Below, piece by piece: positions 1 to 8,160 of a stretch of DNA of 64,000 nucleotides. Each line of letters begins with the position of its first letter. Position 1 is the first letter of the stretch. The stretch comes from Ahaetulla prasina. Lineage: Eukaryota > Chordata > Lepidosauria > Squamata > Colubridae. The notes below the pieces were generated by a model. That model had not been told where the DNA came from. It searched no databases and was given only the letters and a program-made list of their open reading frames with translations. Where the stretch lies: NCBI RefSeq assembly GCF_028640845.1, contig NC_080542.1, positions 67,159,064-67,223,063 on the forward strand. The letters run 5' to 3'. The position numbers were made by a program, and so were the translations under genes.

Positions 1-345
1 GTGTGTTTTCCTATGGTACTGTTGGAGTACAGTGCACAGATACTTTCAAAGACACTATGTGAGGAATGTGTTGCTTCATATACGGGGGAAAATTAAACTA
101 CAACATTACATGAAAATACCAATCTGGCTCTTCACAATGGAAGCATTAATATATCCAAACCTTATTAATCTGGAAAAAAATGTATTCTATAAAGATATTC
201 TGAATGAGATAGGTGAGCTTAAATCTAGACAACAACTACAGAACCAAGGGGTGGATTTAACTTGGTGGCCCTATCTCCAGATACAATCAAGATATAAAAA
301 AGACATTAAAACATGGGGTTGAAATAAAGAACCAACAGCATTTGA
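1..345 (+). mobile_element. L1-type LINE, segment 1 (ORF2 C-terminal part, broken)
   Basis: A reading frame at 32-322 gives a 96-residue peptide with the stretch KSRQQLQNQGVDLTWWPYLQ, which I recognise as the part of an L1 ORF2 protein downstream of the reverse transcriptase domain. The frame opens at the window edge, so the rest of the element may lie further left. The L1 reading resumes at 2940, 3706 and 4237 after three insertions, so these four pieces belong to one old copy. No catalytic domain is included here. L1 ORF2 normally encodes an endonuclease and reverse transcriptase that copy the element RNA into the genome; this copy is dead. Confidence 0.7.
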
Positions 346-346
346 A

Positions 347-1314
347 TTGGAAGTGTCTTGGCGACGTTTCGACGAAGTCTCATTCGTCATCTTCAGGCTT
401 CAGCTTCGTGCTTCTGGGAGCAATGTGTGATCGCAGCTGTTTCTTCCTTTTAACTGCTAGTGGGGGTTTGAACTGATTGGGTGGGAGCTTGGCTGTGCTC
501 TGATTGGATGGGGTTTTTGTGCTCTGATTGGCTGGGGTGTGTCCTGTGTTGGTGGGGGCTTGGTTGTGCTCAGTCTAGTCTGTGTTGCAGGGGATTTGAG
601 CTGGTGAGCTGCATAGCTGTTGTTTGGCTTTGTGGTCATGCTACATCTTCATAGTGGGTGTCAGTCTGCTGCATGTATGGATTGGAGGGGTTTGAAATGG
701 CTAATGTTGCAGCTGCGGTCTGGCTTCTGGTCCTTGGTCGTGCTTCATGATCAGTGTGGGTTTGGGTCTGCTTTCTGGGTGGATGTGCGGTGGTGACATC
801 CTGTGTGGACCTCGTGAGTGTGGGTCTGGTGTCATTCCTCGTGTTAGGGACTCGTTTGTCAGTAGGCGGGTTTCCAAATGGCTGGTAGGCGGGAGGTGTC
901 ATCTCGTTTGTTCATGCTGTGTGGGCGTTTTTCTATCTCAATGGCTTCTCTGATTATTCTGTTGTTAAAGTGTTCAATTTTGGCGATAGTTCTGGTCTTT
1001 TTAAAGTCAATATCATGTCCTGTGACTTTAAAGTGTTGGACCAGGGAAGAAGTTGGTTCCTCTTTTTTGAATGAGTTCTTGTGTTCTTCAATGCGTGCAC
1101 TTATTCTTCTGTTGGTTTGTCCAATGTATGTGGTGGGGCAGGCGGTGCATGGGATTTCATATACTCCTTGATTTTCTAACTCAATTTTGTCTTTGGGGTT
1201 TCTTAGGATGGTGGATATTTTTCTGTTTGTGCAGAATGCTGTCTTGATGTTGTGTTTGTGGAGGATCTTGCTGATTCTGTCTGTGGTGCCTTTTATATAT
1301 GGGAGGAGAACAAG
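347..1314 (-). mobile_element. Penelope-like element, 5'-truncated, minus copy
   Basis: The reverse strand encodes the C-terminal part of a Penelope-like element: a short linker and a GIY-YIG endonuclease, followed by about 500 bases of 3' sequence rich in CACCC/CAATCAGAGC motifs. The reverse transcriptase domain is missing, so the copy is 5'-truncated. It faces a second copy of the same family (1315-2363) head to head, so that 347-1300 and about 1340-2290 are inverted repeats of each other. Compared with its partner, this copy lacks the last roughly 80 bases of the 3' tail. It sits inside the L1 copy of 1-4555. Confidence 0.8.
364..396 (-). ncRNA. Hammerhead-like ribozyme core in Penelope copy
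   Basis: Read on the minus strand, the order is CTGAAGA, a 6-bp stem (GACGAA with TTCGTC) closed by a six-base loop, then GAAA, C and GTC. This is the order of the hammerhead core (CUGANGA, stem II, GAAA, then GUC). Penelope-like elements are known to carry hammerhead motifs with a minimal stem III, and here stem III would be only one or two pairs without a proper loop. Activity as a monomer is therefore doubtful. It mirrors the motif at 2233-2266. Confidence 0.45.
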
Positions 1315-1338
1315 AAAACGGCACAGCCCTCCTCCCAT
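859..1338 (-). CDS. GIY-YIG endonuclease domain of Penelope-like element
   Basis: An open frame of 159 codons. The first few residues read through the junction with the partner copy, so the start codon is probably not native. Residues 12-45 match the linker after the Penelope reverse transcriptase. Residues 58-73 hold the GIY and YIG motifs (GVY at 58-60, TYIG at 70-73), with Cys64 and Cys67 between them as in a zinc-binding CxxC insert. Arg82, His86 and the glutamate-rich REAIEIE at 130-136 fit the catalytic arginine, histidine and glutamate of the family. The frame is intact to the stop after KPAY. In full-length elements this endonuclease nicks target DNA for reverse transcription. Without the polymerase domain it is not expected to move itself. 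Confidence 0.75.
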   Translation of the reverse strand: MGGGLCRFLVLLPYIKGTTDRISKILHKHNIKTAFCTNRKISTILRNPKDKIELENQGVYEIPCTACPTTYIGQTNRRISARIEEHKNSFKKEEPTSSLVQHFKVTGHDIDFKKTRTIAKIEHFNNRIIREAIEIEKRPHSMNKRDDTSRLPAIWKPAY

Positions 1339-2363
1339 ATATAAAAGGCACCACAGACAGAATCAGCAAGATCCTCCACAAACACAACATCAAGACAGCA
1401 TTCTGCACAAACAGAAAATATCCACCATCCTAAGAAATCCCAAAGACAAAATTGAGTTAGAAAATCAAGGAGTATATGAAATCCCATGCACCGCCTGCCC
1501 CACCACATACATTGGACAAACCAACAGAAGAATAAGTGCACGATTGAAGAACACAAGAACTCATTCAAAAAGAGGAGCCAACTTCTTCCCTGGTCCAACA
1601 CTTTAAAGTCACAGGACATGATATTGACTTTAAAAGACCAGAACTATCGCCAAAACTGAACACTTTAACAACAGAATAATCAGAGAAGCCATTGAGATAG
1701 AAAACGCCCACACAGCATGAACAAACGAGATGACACCTCCGCCTACCAGCCATTTGAAACCCGCCTTATTGACAAACGAGTCCCTAACACGAGGAATGAC
1801 ACCAGACCCACACTCACGAGGTCCACACAGGATGTCACCACCGCACATCCACCCAGAAAGCAGACCCAAACCCACACTGATCATGAAGCACGACCAAGGA
1901 CCAGAAGCCAGACCGCAGCTGCAACATTAGCCATTTCAAACCCCTCCAATCCATACATGCAGCAGACTGACACCCACTATGAAGATGTAGCATGACCACA
2001 AAGCCAAAAAAACAGCTATGCAGCTCACCAGCTCAAATCCTCCTGCAACACAGACTAAACTGAGCACAAACAAGCCCCCACCAACACAGGACACACCCCC
2101 ATCCAATCAGAGCACAAAACCACCCCCATCCAATCAGAGCACAGCCAAGCTCCCACCCAATCAGTTCAAACCCCCACTAGCAGTTAAAACAGCTGCGATC
2201 ACACATTGCTCCCAGAAGCACGAAGCTGAAGCCTGAAGATGACGAATGAGACTTCGTCGAAACGTCGCCAAGACACTTCCAATTTTACACGGGAGAAAAC
2301 CCGAACAACCAAAGACCTATATACAAACACCCGTGAAAACCTCAGAAAACAAATATATATATA
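1315..2363 (+). mobile_element. Penelope-like element, 5'-truncated, plus copy
   Basis: This is the partner of the minus copy at 347-1314, in the opposite orientation and starting at nearly the same point of the element. Translation gives the same linker and GIY-YIG domain, but the frame is broken: the endonuclease frame from 1187-1606 shifts near 1545, and the C-terminal part is read in another frame from about 1717 to 1800. The 3' part carries the CAATCAGAGC-type repeats (2100-2170), a hammerhead-like core (2233-2266) and a 3' tail ending in an AT run (2345-2363). A solo LTR follows directly. Confidence 0.75.
2233..2266 (+). ncRNA. Hammerhead-like ribozyme core in Penelope copy
   Basis: CTGAAGA (2233-2239), stem GACGAA/TTCGTC (2241-2246 with 2253-2258), GAAA (2259-2262) and GTC (2264-2266) occur in hammerhead order. 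A possible stem I pairs the GC before CTGAAGA with the GC after GTC, and GAAG near 2222 with CTTC near 2276, leaving an internal loop. Stem III is almost absent, as reported for Penelope-associated hammerheads. Cleavage is untested. Confidence 0.45.
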
Positions 2364-2932
2364 TGTCATGTCCCACTCCTCCGCTGACGGCCGGGTCAGG
2401 GAAATCCGAATCAGGCTTGCCTCTGAAGCTCTGCCCAAAGTCCTAGCAAAATCCTCAGAGCAGGCAGGAGACCAGAAAGTGACTTCAGCAAGATAAGTTC
2501 GACTTTGCCTGACTCAGAGACTGCCAAAAAGCAGATCCTTTATATAGGCCATGGGGTGTGGCTCCATGACTCAGCACTCATTAAAGCCTGCCCCTCCCTT
2601 CCTTCTGTTGCCTCCGCCTATCCAGTCTTCTGATGCGAGGGTCACTCCAATCAGCAGCTGTTGGAAATAAACTTTCCTCAGGCTCACATGCTGTGGAGGA
2701 GGGGGAGGGGTCTAGCTGCTCCGTTTGCCTGGGCATGGAGCCAGGGCTGGGGCCGGGGGGTGCTCCCTCCTCTGCAGCCTGCTTGGGCATGGAACCAGGG
2801 CTGGGGCTGGGAGATGCCCCCTCCTCAGCCTGTCTGGGCATGGAGCCAGGGCTGGGGCCGGGAGGACATTCTTCAGCGTTCGGAAGCAGATAAGCAGACC
2901 CCGGCTGCGGTGAGAGCGGGCAAGACACAACA
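2364..2932. mobile_element. Solo LTR-like insertion
   Basis: The segment starts TGTCATG and ends ACAACA, the TG...CA form of an LTR, and differs from the flanking AT-rich ends of the Penelope tail and the L1. It has a TATA-like box at about 2538-2546, an ATTAAA near 2580 and an AATAAA near 2667. The flanks give a possible TATA duplication on both sides, but they are low-complexity, so this is weak. No internal retroviral sequence remains. The Pro-rich frame on the minus strand across 2581-2928 is a by-product of the G-rich repeats. Confidence 0.5.
2731..2880. repeat. Three-copy G-rich minisatellite inside the LTR
   Basis: Three units begin GGGCATGGAGC or GGGCATGGAAC at 2731, 2785 and 2836 (periods 54 and 51) and share the core CCAGGGCTGGGGC. 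The units contain runs of three to six G and could form G-quadruplex structures on the plus strand. Confidence 0.75.
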
Positions 2933-2939
2933 TATATAT

Positions 2940-3243
2940 ATGTATGGACAAATTTTTTTGGTTATAATATAGAATTAGAGAAATAGCAAAAACGTTGGGA
3001 CAGGAACTATAAATTGACTATGGCTTTGGCATATAAAGAAAACCTTTACAAAATGTTTTACAGGTGGAATTTACCACTGGCAAGAGTGGCAAAAATGTTC
3101 AGCAATCTGTCTGCCAAATGCTGGAAATGCAATCAGACCCCAGTACTTACTATTATATGTGGCAGACATGTACCAAAGCAAGAAAATATTGGGAGAAACT
3201 ACATAGCTGGCTGGAAAAAATAACTAAACAGAATATAGATCCA
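2940..3243 (+). mobile_element. L1-type LINE, segment 2 (ORF2 zinc-knuckle region)
   Basis: The reading 3014-3236 contains WNLPLARVAKM and then KCWKCNQ, with YYYMWQTC following after a frameshift near 3145. This matches the Cys-rich C-terminal region of L1 ORF2 (CxxC...H..W..C), with the histidine replaced by tyrosine here. It continues segment 1 after the Penelope and LTR insertions. The frame from 3064 runs without a stop into the L2-like LINE at 3244, making a chance chimeric frame to 3486. Confidence 0.7.
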
Positions 3244-3705
3244 AAACGGGACCGCCTTCTGCTACCGAATACCTCTCACCGACCCGTGCGCTCTCACAGA
3301 GAGGGACTCCTCAGGGTGCCGTCAGCTAGGCAGTGCCGTCTGGCGACGCCCAGGGGAAGGGCCTTCTCTGTGGGGGCTCCCGCCCTCTGGAACGAGCTCC
3401 CCCCAGGACTTCGCCAACTCTCGGACCTTAGAACCTTCCGTCGTGAGCTTAAAACACACTTATTTAGGTGCGCAGGACTGGACTAGGTTTTTTAGATTTT
3501 TAAATTTTTGAAATTTTAAATTTTATATTGATTTTAATTGGTTTTGGTAATCAGGCTGGTTAGAATAAGTTTTTTATTTGTGTTTTAATCTGTATTTATA
3601 TGTCCTTTTTATATGCCTGTTAACCGCCCTGAGTCCCTCGGGAGATAGGGCGGTATACAAATGTGATCAATAAATAAAAAAATAAATAAATAAATAAAAA
3701 CCAGA
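3244..3705 (+). mobile_element. L2/CR1-group LINE, 5'-truncated 3' end
   Basis: The first 240 bases encode the last 78 residues of the same LINE ORF2 seen at 19757-24090, including RSHREGLLRVPSARQC and AFSVGAPALWNELPPGLRQL, ending in a stop at 3484. The 3' UTR carries the family hairpin CCGCCCTGAGTCC...AGGGCGG at about 3626-3655 and an AAATAAATAAATA tail. It is inserted in the L1 copy; I see no long target duplication, as expected for this clade. This copy holds no enzyme domain. Confidence 0.85.
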
Positions 3706-3755
3706 AATACATTTGTTGGGCATAATACCGGAGGGTTTTGATAAAGGGACCACAA
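3706..3755 (+). mobile_element. L1-type LINE, segment 3
   Basis: About 50 bases read PEIHLLGIIPEGFDKGTTN in the L1 frame, between the L2-like LINE and the TIR transposon. It joins the reading of segments 2 and 4, which supports a single ancestral L1. Confidence 0.5.
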
Positions 3756-4236
3756 ACCGTATTTTTTGGAGTATAAGACACACCTTTTCCCCCCCTAAAA
3801 GGAGGTGAAAATTTGGGTGTGTCTTATACACTGCTCCCTACCCTTTGGTCTCTGCCTCCCAGCAATTACCTCGTTGCAGCAAGCAGCAAGAAGAAATAGC
3901 CCATTTCAGCTTCAGCACAGCCTAATTAGCACAAATTGATTGTCCCTTGGATCGGCCTCCTGACTCTCAGCTGTTTCAGGCTGCAGGGATTGCCATTGCC
4001 TATTGCTGCGCAGGCCTCTGCTGCTTGCTGCAAGGAGGTAAATTGCTGGGAGCAGGTTTTTTTTTCTTGTTCTAATCAAGCTATGCTGAAAATGAAAATG
4101 AAAGTAAAGCAGGCTATTTGCTATTTGTTGCAATGAGGCAAAATTGCTGGGAGTCAATTCTTTTTATTGTTTTTCTCACCAAAAAAGATTGGTGCGTCTT
4201 ATAATCCAGAGCGCCTTATACTCCAAAAAATACGGT
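3756..4236. mobile_element. Non-autonomous DNA transposon with terminal inverted repeats
   Basis: The segment begins ACCGTATTTTTTGGAG and ends with its reverse complement CTCCAAAAAATACGGT; with GTATAAG following, the inverted repeats run to about 23 bases. The 481-bp interior has no transposase frame, although two short opposing frames cross 3912-4157. Secondary copies of the terminal motif (GTGTGTCTTATAC near 3820 and GGTGCGTCTTATAA near 4190) lie just inside each end. I cannot assign the superfamily; a target duplication is not clear. Confidence 0.7.
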
Positions 4237-4555
4237 ATTTAGTTTTACATATATTGACAGCAGCAAGAATTATATTTGCTAAATACTGGAAAAATGAGAA
4301 CACCCTGCCAGATGAGGAAGTAATTCAAAAAAATTTAGACTGTGCTGAAATAGACAGGCTAACTTTAAAAATAAAAGATAAGGAAGACACAGAATAGTAT
4401 TTGATATGGAATAAATTTTATGAGTTGTTAGAGACAAGAGGTAGAAATTAGAGGAAGAAAGACTATGAATGTTTGTATTAACAATAGAGAAGGTTTATAA
4501 CTACAATCATTATAATTAACAAAAATGTAAATAAGCCAAAATAAAAAGAAGTTTA
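4237..4555 (+). mobile_element. L1-type LINE, segment 4 (ORF2 C-terminus and 3' end)
   Basis: The frame 4167-4397 contains LHILTAARIIFAKYWKNEN and ends at a stop after KDKEDTE, matching the far C-terminus of L1 ORF2 (the LLTAARILYA region). About 150 bases of AT-rich 3' sequence follow, up to the truncated LTR of Gypsy A. Confidence 0.65.
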
Positions 4556-4564
4556 ATTTGCTTG

Positions 4565-4731
4565 CATTTGCATGCACCCATTTGCATGCCTGCCACCGAT
4601 TGGCTAATCTAGCAGTGGGAAAAATAAATCGCTGTCAGTGGCTGGTGAGATTGTCGGAGCTCTTTAAAAAGAGAGCTCTGCCAGCCTGCCAGCCTCTTGT
4701 TCCTGATCATGGCTGGAAATAAAGTGCTGAA
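4565..4731 (+). repeat. 5' LTR remnant of Gypsy A
   Basis: Matches the 3' LTR (7983-8160) from TTTGCATGCC through GATTGGCTAATCTAGCAGTG to AATAAAGTGCTGAA, but lacks the first TGTTATGTACGGAGC bases. It carries the same GGAGCTC...GAGCTC hairpin around a TTTAAAAAG box. It runs without a primer site into protease sequence. Confidence 0.75.
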
Positions 4732-4839
4732 ATTGGACTTCAGTAGACAGCTTCCCCTGACCATCATCAACAATGACAGACCCGGTCTACTGGGCCTGGA
4801 GTGGTTCAAACCCCTAGGATTCAGGCATCAACAAAATCA
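4732..4839 (+). pseudogene. Gypsy A protease C-terminus (fragment)
   Basis: The frame from 4697 reads LPLTIINNDRPGLLGLEWF, matching the second half of the retropepsin domain (LPSLLGLDWF in Gypsy B). The DTG/DSG active site lies upstream of the deletion joint and is gone, so the fragment is inactive. The reading runs into the LINE fragment at 4840. Confidence 0.7.
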
Positions 4840-5043
4840 ACCGGGATGCCCTATGCATGGTCACTCATGCCCTTGTCACCTCCCTTCTGGACTACTGTAA
4901 CGCTCTCTACATGGGGCTCCCCTTGAAGAGCACCCGGAGGCTCCAGTGCGCTCCCATAGTGTGGGCCTCCTCCGGGTGCCGTCGGCTAGACAATGTCGGC
5001 TGGTGACCCCCAGGGCAAGGGCCTTCTCTGTGGGGGATCCTCA
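4840..5043 (+). mobile_element. L2/CR1-group LINE fragment inside Gypsy A
   Basis: Encodes LDYCNALYMGLPL and then, after an internal deletion at about 4947, GLLRVPSARQC and AFSVGD of the same LINE family as 19757-24090. The 3' UTR, hairpin and tail are absent, so this is not a normal 5'-truncated insertion. It separates protease from reverse transcriptase sequence of the Gypsy element; template switching or a later deletion could explain it. Confidence 0.75.
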
Positions 5044-6640
5044 GCTGCTGGCAAAGTTTGGGGACATTTTCGATGGGAGCCTAGGCAAGTATACAGGAAA
5101 ACGTATATCTTTTAACCTAGACCCTAGGTTTAGCCCCAATCAGGCTAAAACTCCACAGGGTTCTGTTTGCTCTTCAGCCCAAGGTAGATGAGCAAATAGT
5201 TAAGCTAATTGCCCAGGGGATTCTGGAGCCAATCAATCACGCCATGTGGGAGACCCCAACAGTCACCCCGATTAAATCAGACGGATCAGTGCACATCTGC
5301 GCGGACTATAAATGCACATTAAATAAAGCAGGGGTCTCCAACCTTGGTCCCTTTGAGACTTGTGTACTTCAACTCCCAGAGTTTCTCAGCCAGATTTGCT
5401 GGCTGAGGGACTCTGGGAGTTGAAGTCCACAAGTCTTAAAGGGACCAAGGTTGGAGACCCCTGAAATAAAGCATTACAATGGAACGCCAGTAGTGCAACA
5501 TCTGCTACATTCACTGGGAAATGGAAAAATATTTGCCAAATTAGATTTAGCCCAAGCACATCAATAACTGCCCATAGATGGTAAAACCACAGAAGCCCAA
5601 ACCCTTGTGACACACGGTGGGGCATTTAAATGCACCCAATTGCAGTTTGCGGTATGCGTGAACTGGGGCTATTCCAGAGCATGATGGAGCACCTTCTACA
5701 GGGCATCCCAGGATTAATCCCCTATTTTGATGATGTCCTCATGTCAGGGGAGAACAAAGAACAATTGATCAACCGATTGGAAGAGACATTGGACAGATTC
5801 CAAAAAAAGGGACTTAAAGTCAGAAAGGAAAAATGCCAAATGGGGGTGAAGAAAGTCGAATTCCTGGGATACTTAATTGATGGTTCAGGGATCCACCCCA
5901 CAGATAATAAAATCAAGGCAATTAAAGAAGTCTCAACCCCAAAGAACAAAACTGAACCCCAGGCGTTTCTTGGACTGCTAAATTTTTATAGTATTTTCTT
6001 AAAACAAAAAGCCACCATTGCTGAGTCATTGCACAGACTACTAAAGAAGATGGCAACATTGACCTAGGGAAGGATGGAAGCCCACTCATTTGCAGCTGTT
6101 AAAGACTTGTTATCTTCAAATAGTGTTCTTATTCAATACAATGAAACTCTTCCCCTCTTAGTGATTTGCCATGCTTCTTCTTTTCGGGTGGGAGCAGTCC
6201 TTAGCCATAGGCTGCCAGATGGCACAGAAGCCCCTATTGTGTTTTATTCAAAAACATTATCACCCACCGAAAGGAATTACAGCCAATTAGACAGGAAAGC
6301 CCTGGCTGCAGTGGCAGGCATTAAAAAATGGTTCCACAGATATGTGTATGGGAGGAAATACACAAACTCATAACCAAACATAAATTGCTGTTGGGTCTCA
6401 TTGCTGGGGCAAACAAACACCAAACTACATGTCCCCCAGGATGGCTAGGTGGGTGATTTTCCTGACAGAGTATGACTACAAGCTGGTACACAGACTGGAA
6501 AGAACATTACAAACACCGATGCTCTCAGTAGGTGCTCCTTGCCAGAGCTTGTTGAGGACCCGGCTCCAGCCACAAAAGTACTATTTATGGACATTGGACT
6601 TAACAGCCCAGTCACCTCCAACAGAATAGCAGAGTATACA
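5044..6640 (+). pseudogene. Gypsy A reverse transcriptase and RNase H (broken)
   Basis: Reverse transcriptase begins with LLAKFGDIFDGSLGKY at 5045 and is read in at least three frames. A good stretch at 5630-6067 includes the catalytic IPYFDD motif and LGYLIDGSGIHPT. RNase H follows at 6074-6373 (SKTLSPTERNYSQLD), but the first aspartate region reads VICHASS where Gypsy B has LSCDASP, so that catalytic Asp is lost. A further frame at 6429-6629 covers the RNase H end and linker. The hAT MITE at 5329-5463 interrupts the fingers region. The gene cannot be expressed. Confidence 0.8.
5329..5463. mobile_element. Palindromic hAT-type MITE with 8-bp target duplication
   Basis: A 135-bp element beginning CAGGGGTCTCCAACCTTGG and ending in its reverse complement. 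Almost the whole element is one long hairpin, the arms meeting at the GCCAG...CTGGC centre near 5392-5403. The flanks AAATAAAG at 5321-5328 and 5464-5471 are an exact 8-bp target duplication, and the CAGGG ends fit the hAT superfamily. No coding capacity. It must have been moved by a transposase from elsewhere. It landed in the reverse transcriptase of Gypsy A, so it is younger than that element. Confidence 0.93.
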
Positions 6641-6739
6641 AGGAAGAATAAATTGTTGTCCAAAGTTTTAAACTGTGTGTTGAGGTGATGGCTGCAAGAG
6701 AAACTGGTTGAAGAGCTCAGAACATTCTAAACTAAACAA

Positions 6740-7853
6740 TTAGAATTGTCAACACTAAAGGGGTGCCTATTATGGGGGGGGGAGTGTGATTGTGCCACAG
6801 GGGCTAAGGAAACAAGTCCTGGAAACATTACACGTGGGTCACCCAGGGATTGTACGAATGAAGGCACTGGCCCGGAGCTATATATGGTGGCCAAACTTGG
6901 ACAGAGACATTTCAGAATGGATAGCAACATGCATGCTATGCCAGGAAACTGGCCAGCTCCACCCAGACACCCATCAGGGAGTGGGAAAGACCATGGTTAC
7001 GGATACATATTGACTTTACTGGGCCAATGGGGGGACAAACATTTCTAATTGTTTTTCACATGTATTCAAAATGGCTAGAGGTGGTGACCCAGCCTGACCA
7101 CAAAGCAATGATAAGGGCATTAAGAAAATTGTTTCCAACCCATGGGTTGCCAGATATCATTGTTTCTGATAAGGGGCCACAGTTAACCACAAAAACAATC
7201 GAGTCATTCTTAGCAGAGCAAGGAATCAGACATGTCCTGGTTGCCCCATTTAATCCAGTTCGTAATGGTCAGGCAAAATGAATGGTGAGACTGACCAAAG
7301 AAACACTCACCAGAATGGGCTCACCAGAAACTGACAGGAAAAGATCGACAAATTCCTCTTAGCCCAACGTATCACTCCCATGTTTGTCCATAATTACATG
7401 GGCTACCCCACTTGGGTACAAGCAAGGGTAGTAGCCATATTGGGGCCAAAGTCATACCAGTACCAGATGGAATTGGAGAATGGCAAGGTATGGAGGCGGT
7501 ATATTGACCAACTCCGAATTAGACTAGTGGAGATCTTGTTAAGGCAACCTGAAAAATCCGCTATCCAACAAGACCAGAATCCCGAGAGACCACTAAGTAA
7601 GTCTCCGCCCCAAGGAGCCTACAAAAAAGCAATCGGAAACCAGTACAATAAAATACTGTCTCTAGCTGCAAACAACACAGAGACCCTAAACTCAAACATG
7701 AGAAAGGACCACGAACACTTATCTGAGGAACCAGGCGTCCAGCAACGAGATCTAAGAACTGAAGGAGAGGCTGGGGCCGGGGTCCTCCACACCTGTGGGA
7801 ATGTTCCAGGAGGTTCCTTCCGAGGACTCAGGAGTGGCAGTAGGCCTGATTGA
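6740..7853 (+). pseudogene. Gypsy A integrase (broken)
   Basis: The zinc-binding HHCC domain is readable at 6786-7013 (HVGHPGIVRMKALARSY, then CMLCQ). The catalytic core is at 7000-7330, with HIDF in a different frame near 7010 and SDKGPQ near 7166. The catalytic glutamate is lost: where Gypsy B reads LAER, this copy reads QAK followed directly by TGA at 7279-7281. A deletion near 7378 removes about 40 codons before the C-terminal domain (7380-7853), which still shows ILGPKSYQYQMELENGKVWR. The protein would be inactive even if expressed. Confidence 0.8.
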
Positions 7854-7970
7854 ATAGGCCGCTGTTGCTGAAACAAGTGAATCGTGCAGGTCTGGTTGTG
7901 CGCTGATGTGCCCTGCCTACCTGTGTGACTACATTGCCTAATTACAAATGTGATTTTTGTGTTCTATCTA

Positions 7971-7982
7971 GGAGGGGAGAGG
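7971..7982 (+). promoter_or_regulatory. Polypurine tract of Gypsy A
   Basis: GGAGGGGAGAGG lies immediately before the TGTTATG start of the 3' LTR, the position of the plus-strand primer in LTR retrotransposons. Confidence 0.85.
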
Positions 7983-8160
7983 TGTTATGTACGGAGCATC
8001 TATTTGCATGCCCACCACTGATTGGCTAATCTAGCAGTGGGAAAAATAAACCGCTGTCAGTGGCCAGTGAGACTGCTGGAGCTCTTTAAAAAGAGAGCTC
8101 CAGCAGCCTGACAGCCTCTTGCTCCTGATCGTGACTGGAAATAAAGTGCTGAATACGGCA
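7983..8160 (+). repeat. 3' LTR of Gypsy A
   Basis: A 178-bp LTR from TGTTATGTACGG to ATACGGCA. It contains a GGAGCTC...GAGCTCC hairpin around a TTTAAAAAG box (about 8079-8104) and AATAAAGTGCTG near the end as the likely polyadenylation signal. No matching flank is left to test for a target duplication because the 5' LTR is truncated. Confidence 0.85.

Larger units (their letters stand above)
4565..8160 (+). mobile_element. Ty3/Gypsy LTR retrotransposon A (decayed)
   Basis: A Gypsy element on the plus strand with a 5' LTR remnant (4565-4731), pol remnants (4732-7853), a purine tract (7971-7982) and a 3' LTR (7983-8160). The primer site, all of gag and the start of the protease are missing: the LTR is joined directly to the protease C-terminus at about 4732. 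Protease, reverse transcriptase, RNase H and integrase remnants follow in the usual Gypsy order but in several frames with stops. Two later insertions lie inside: an L2-like LINE fragment (4840-5043) and a hAT MITE (5329-5463). It is older than Gypsy B, with which it shares clear protein similarity. Confidence 0.85.

Noticed and set aside
2581..2928. Proline- and glycine-rich frames on both strands of the solo LTR
   Set aside because: Produced by three G-rich minisatellite units whose period is a multiple of three; no start context or homology.
3064..3486. 140-codon frame joining L1 and L2-like LINE residues
   Set aside because: It crosses an insertion joint; the fusion is accidental.
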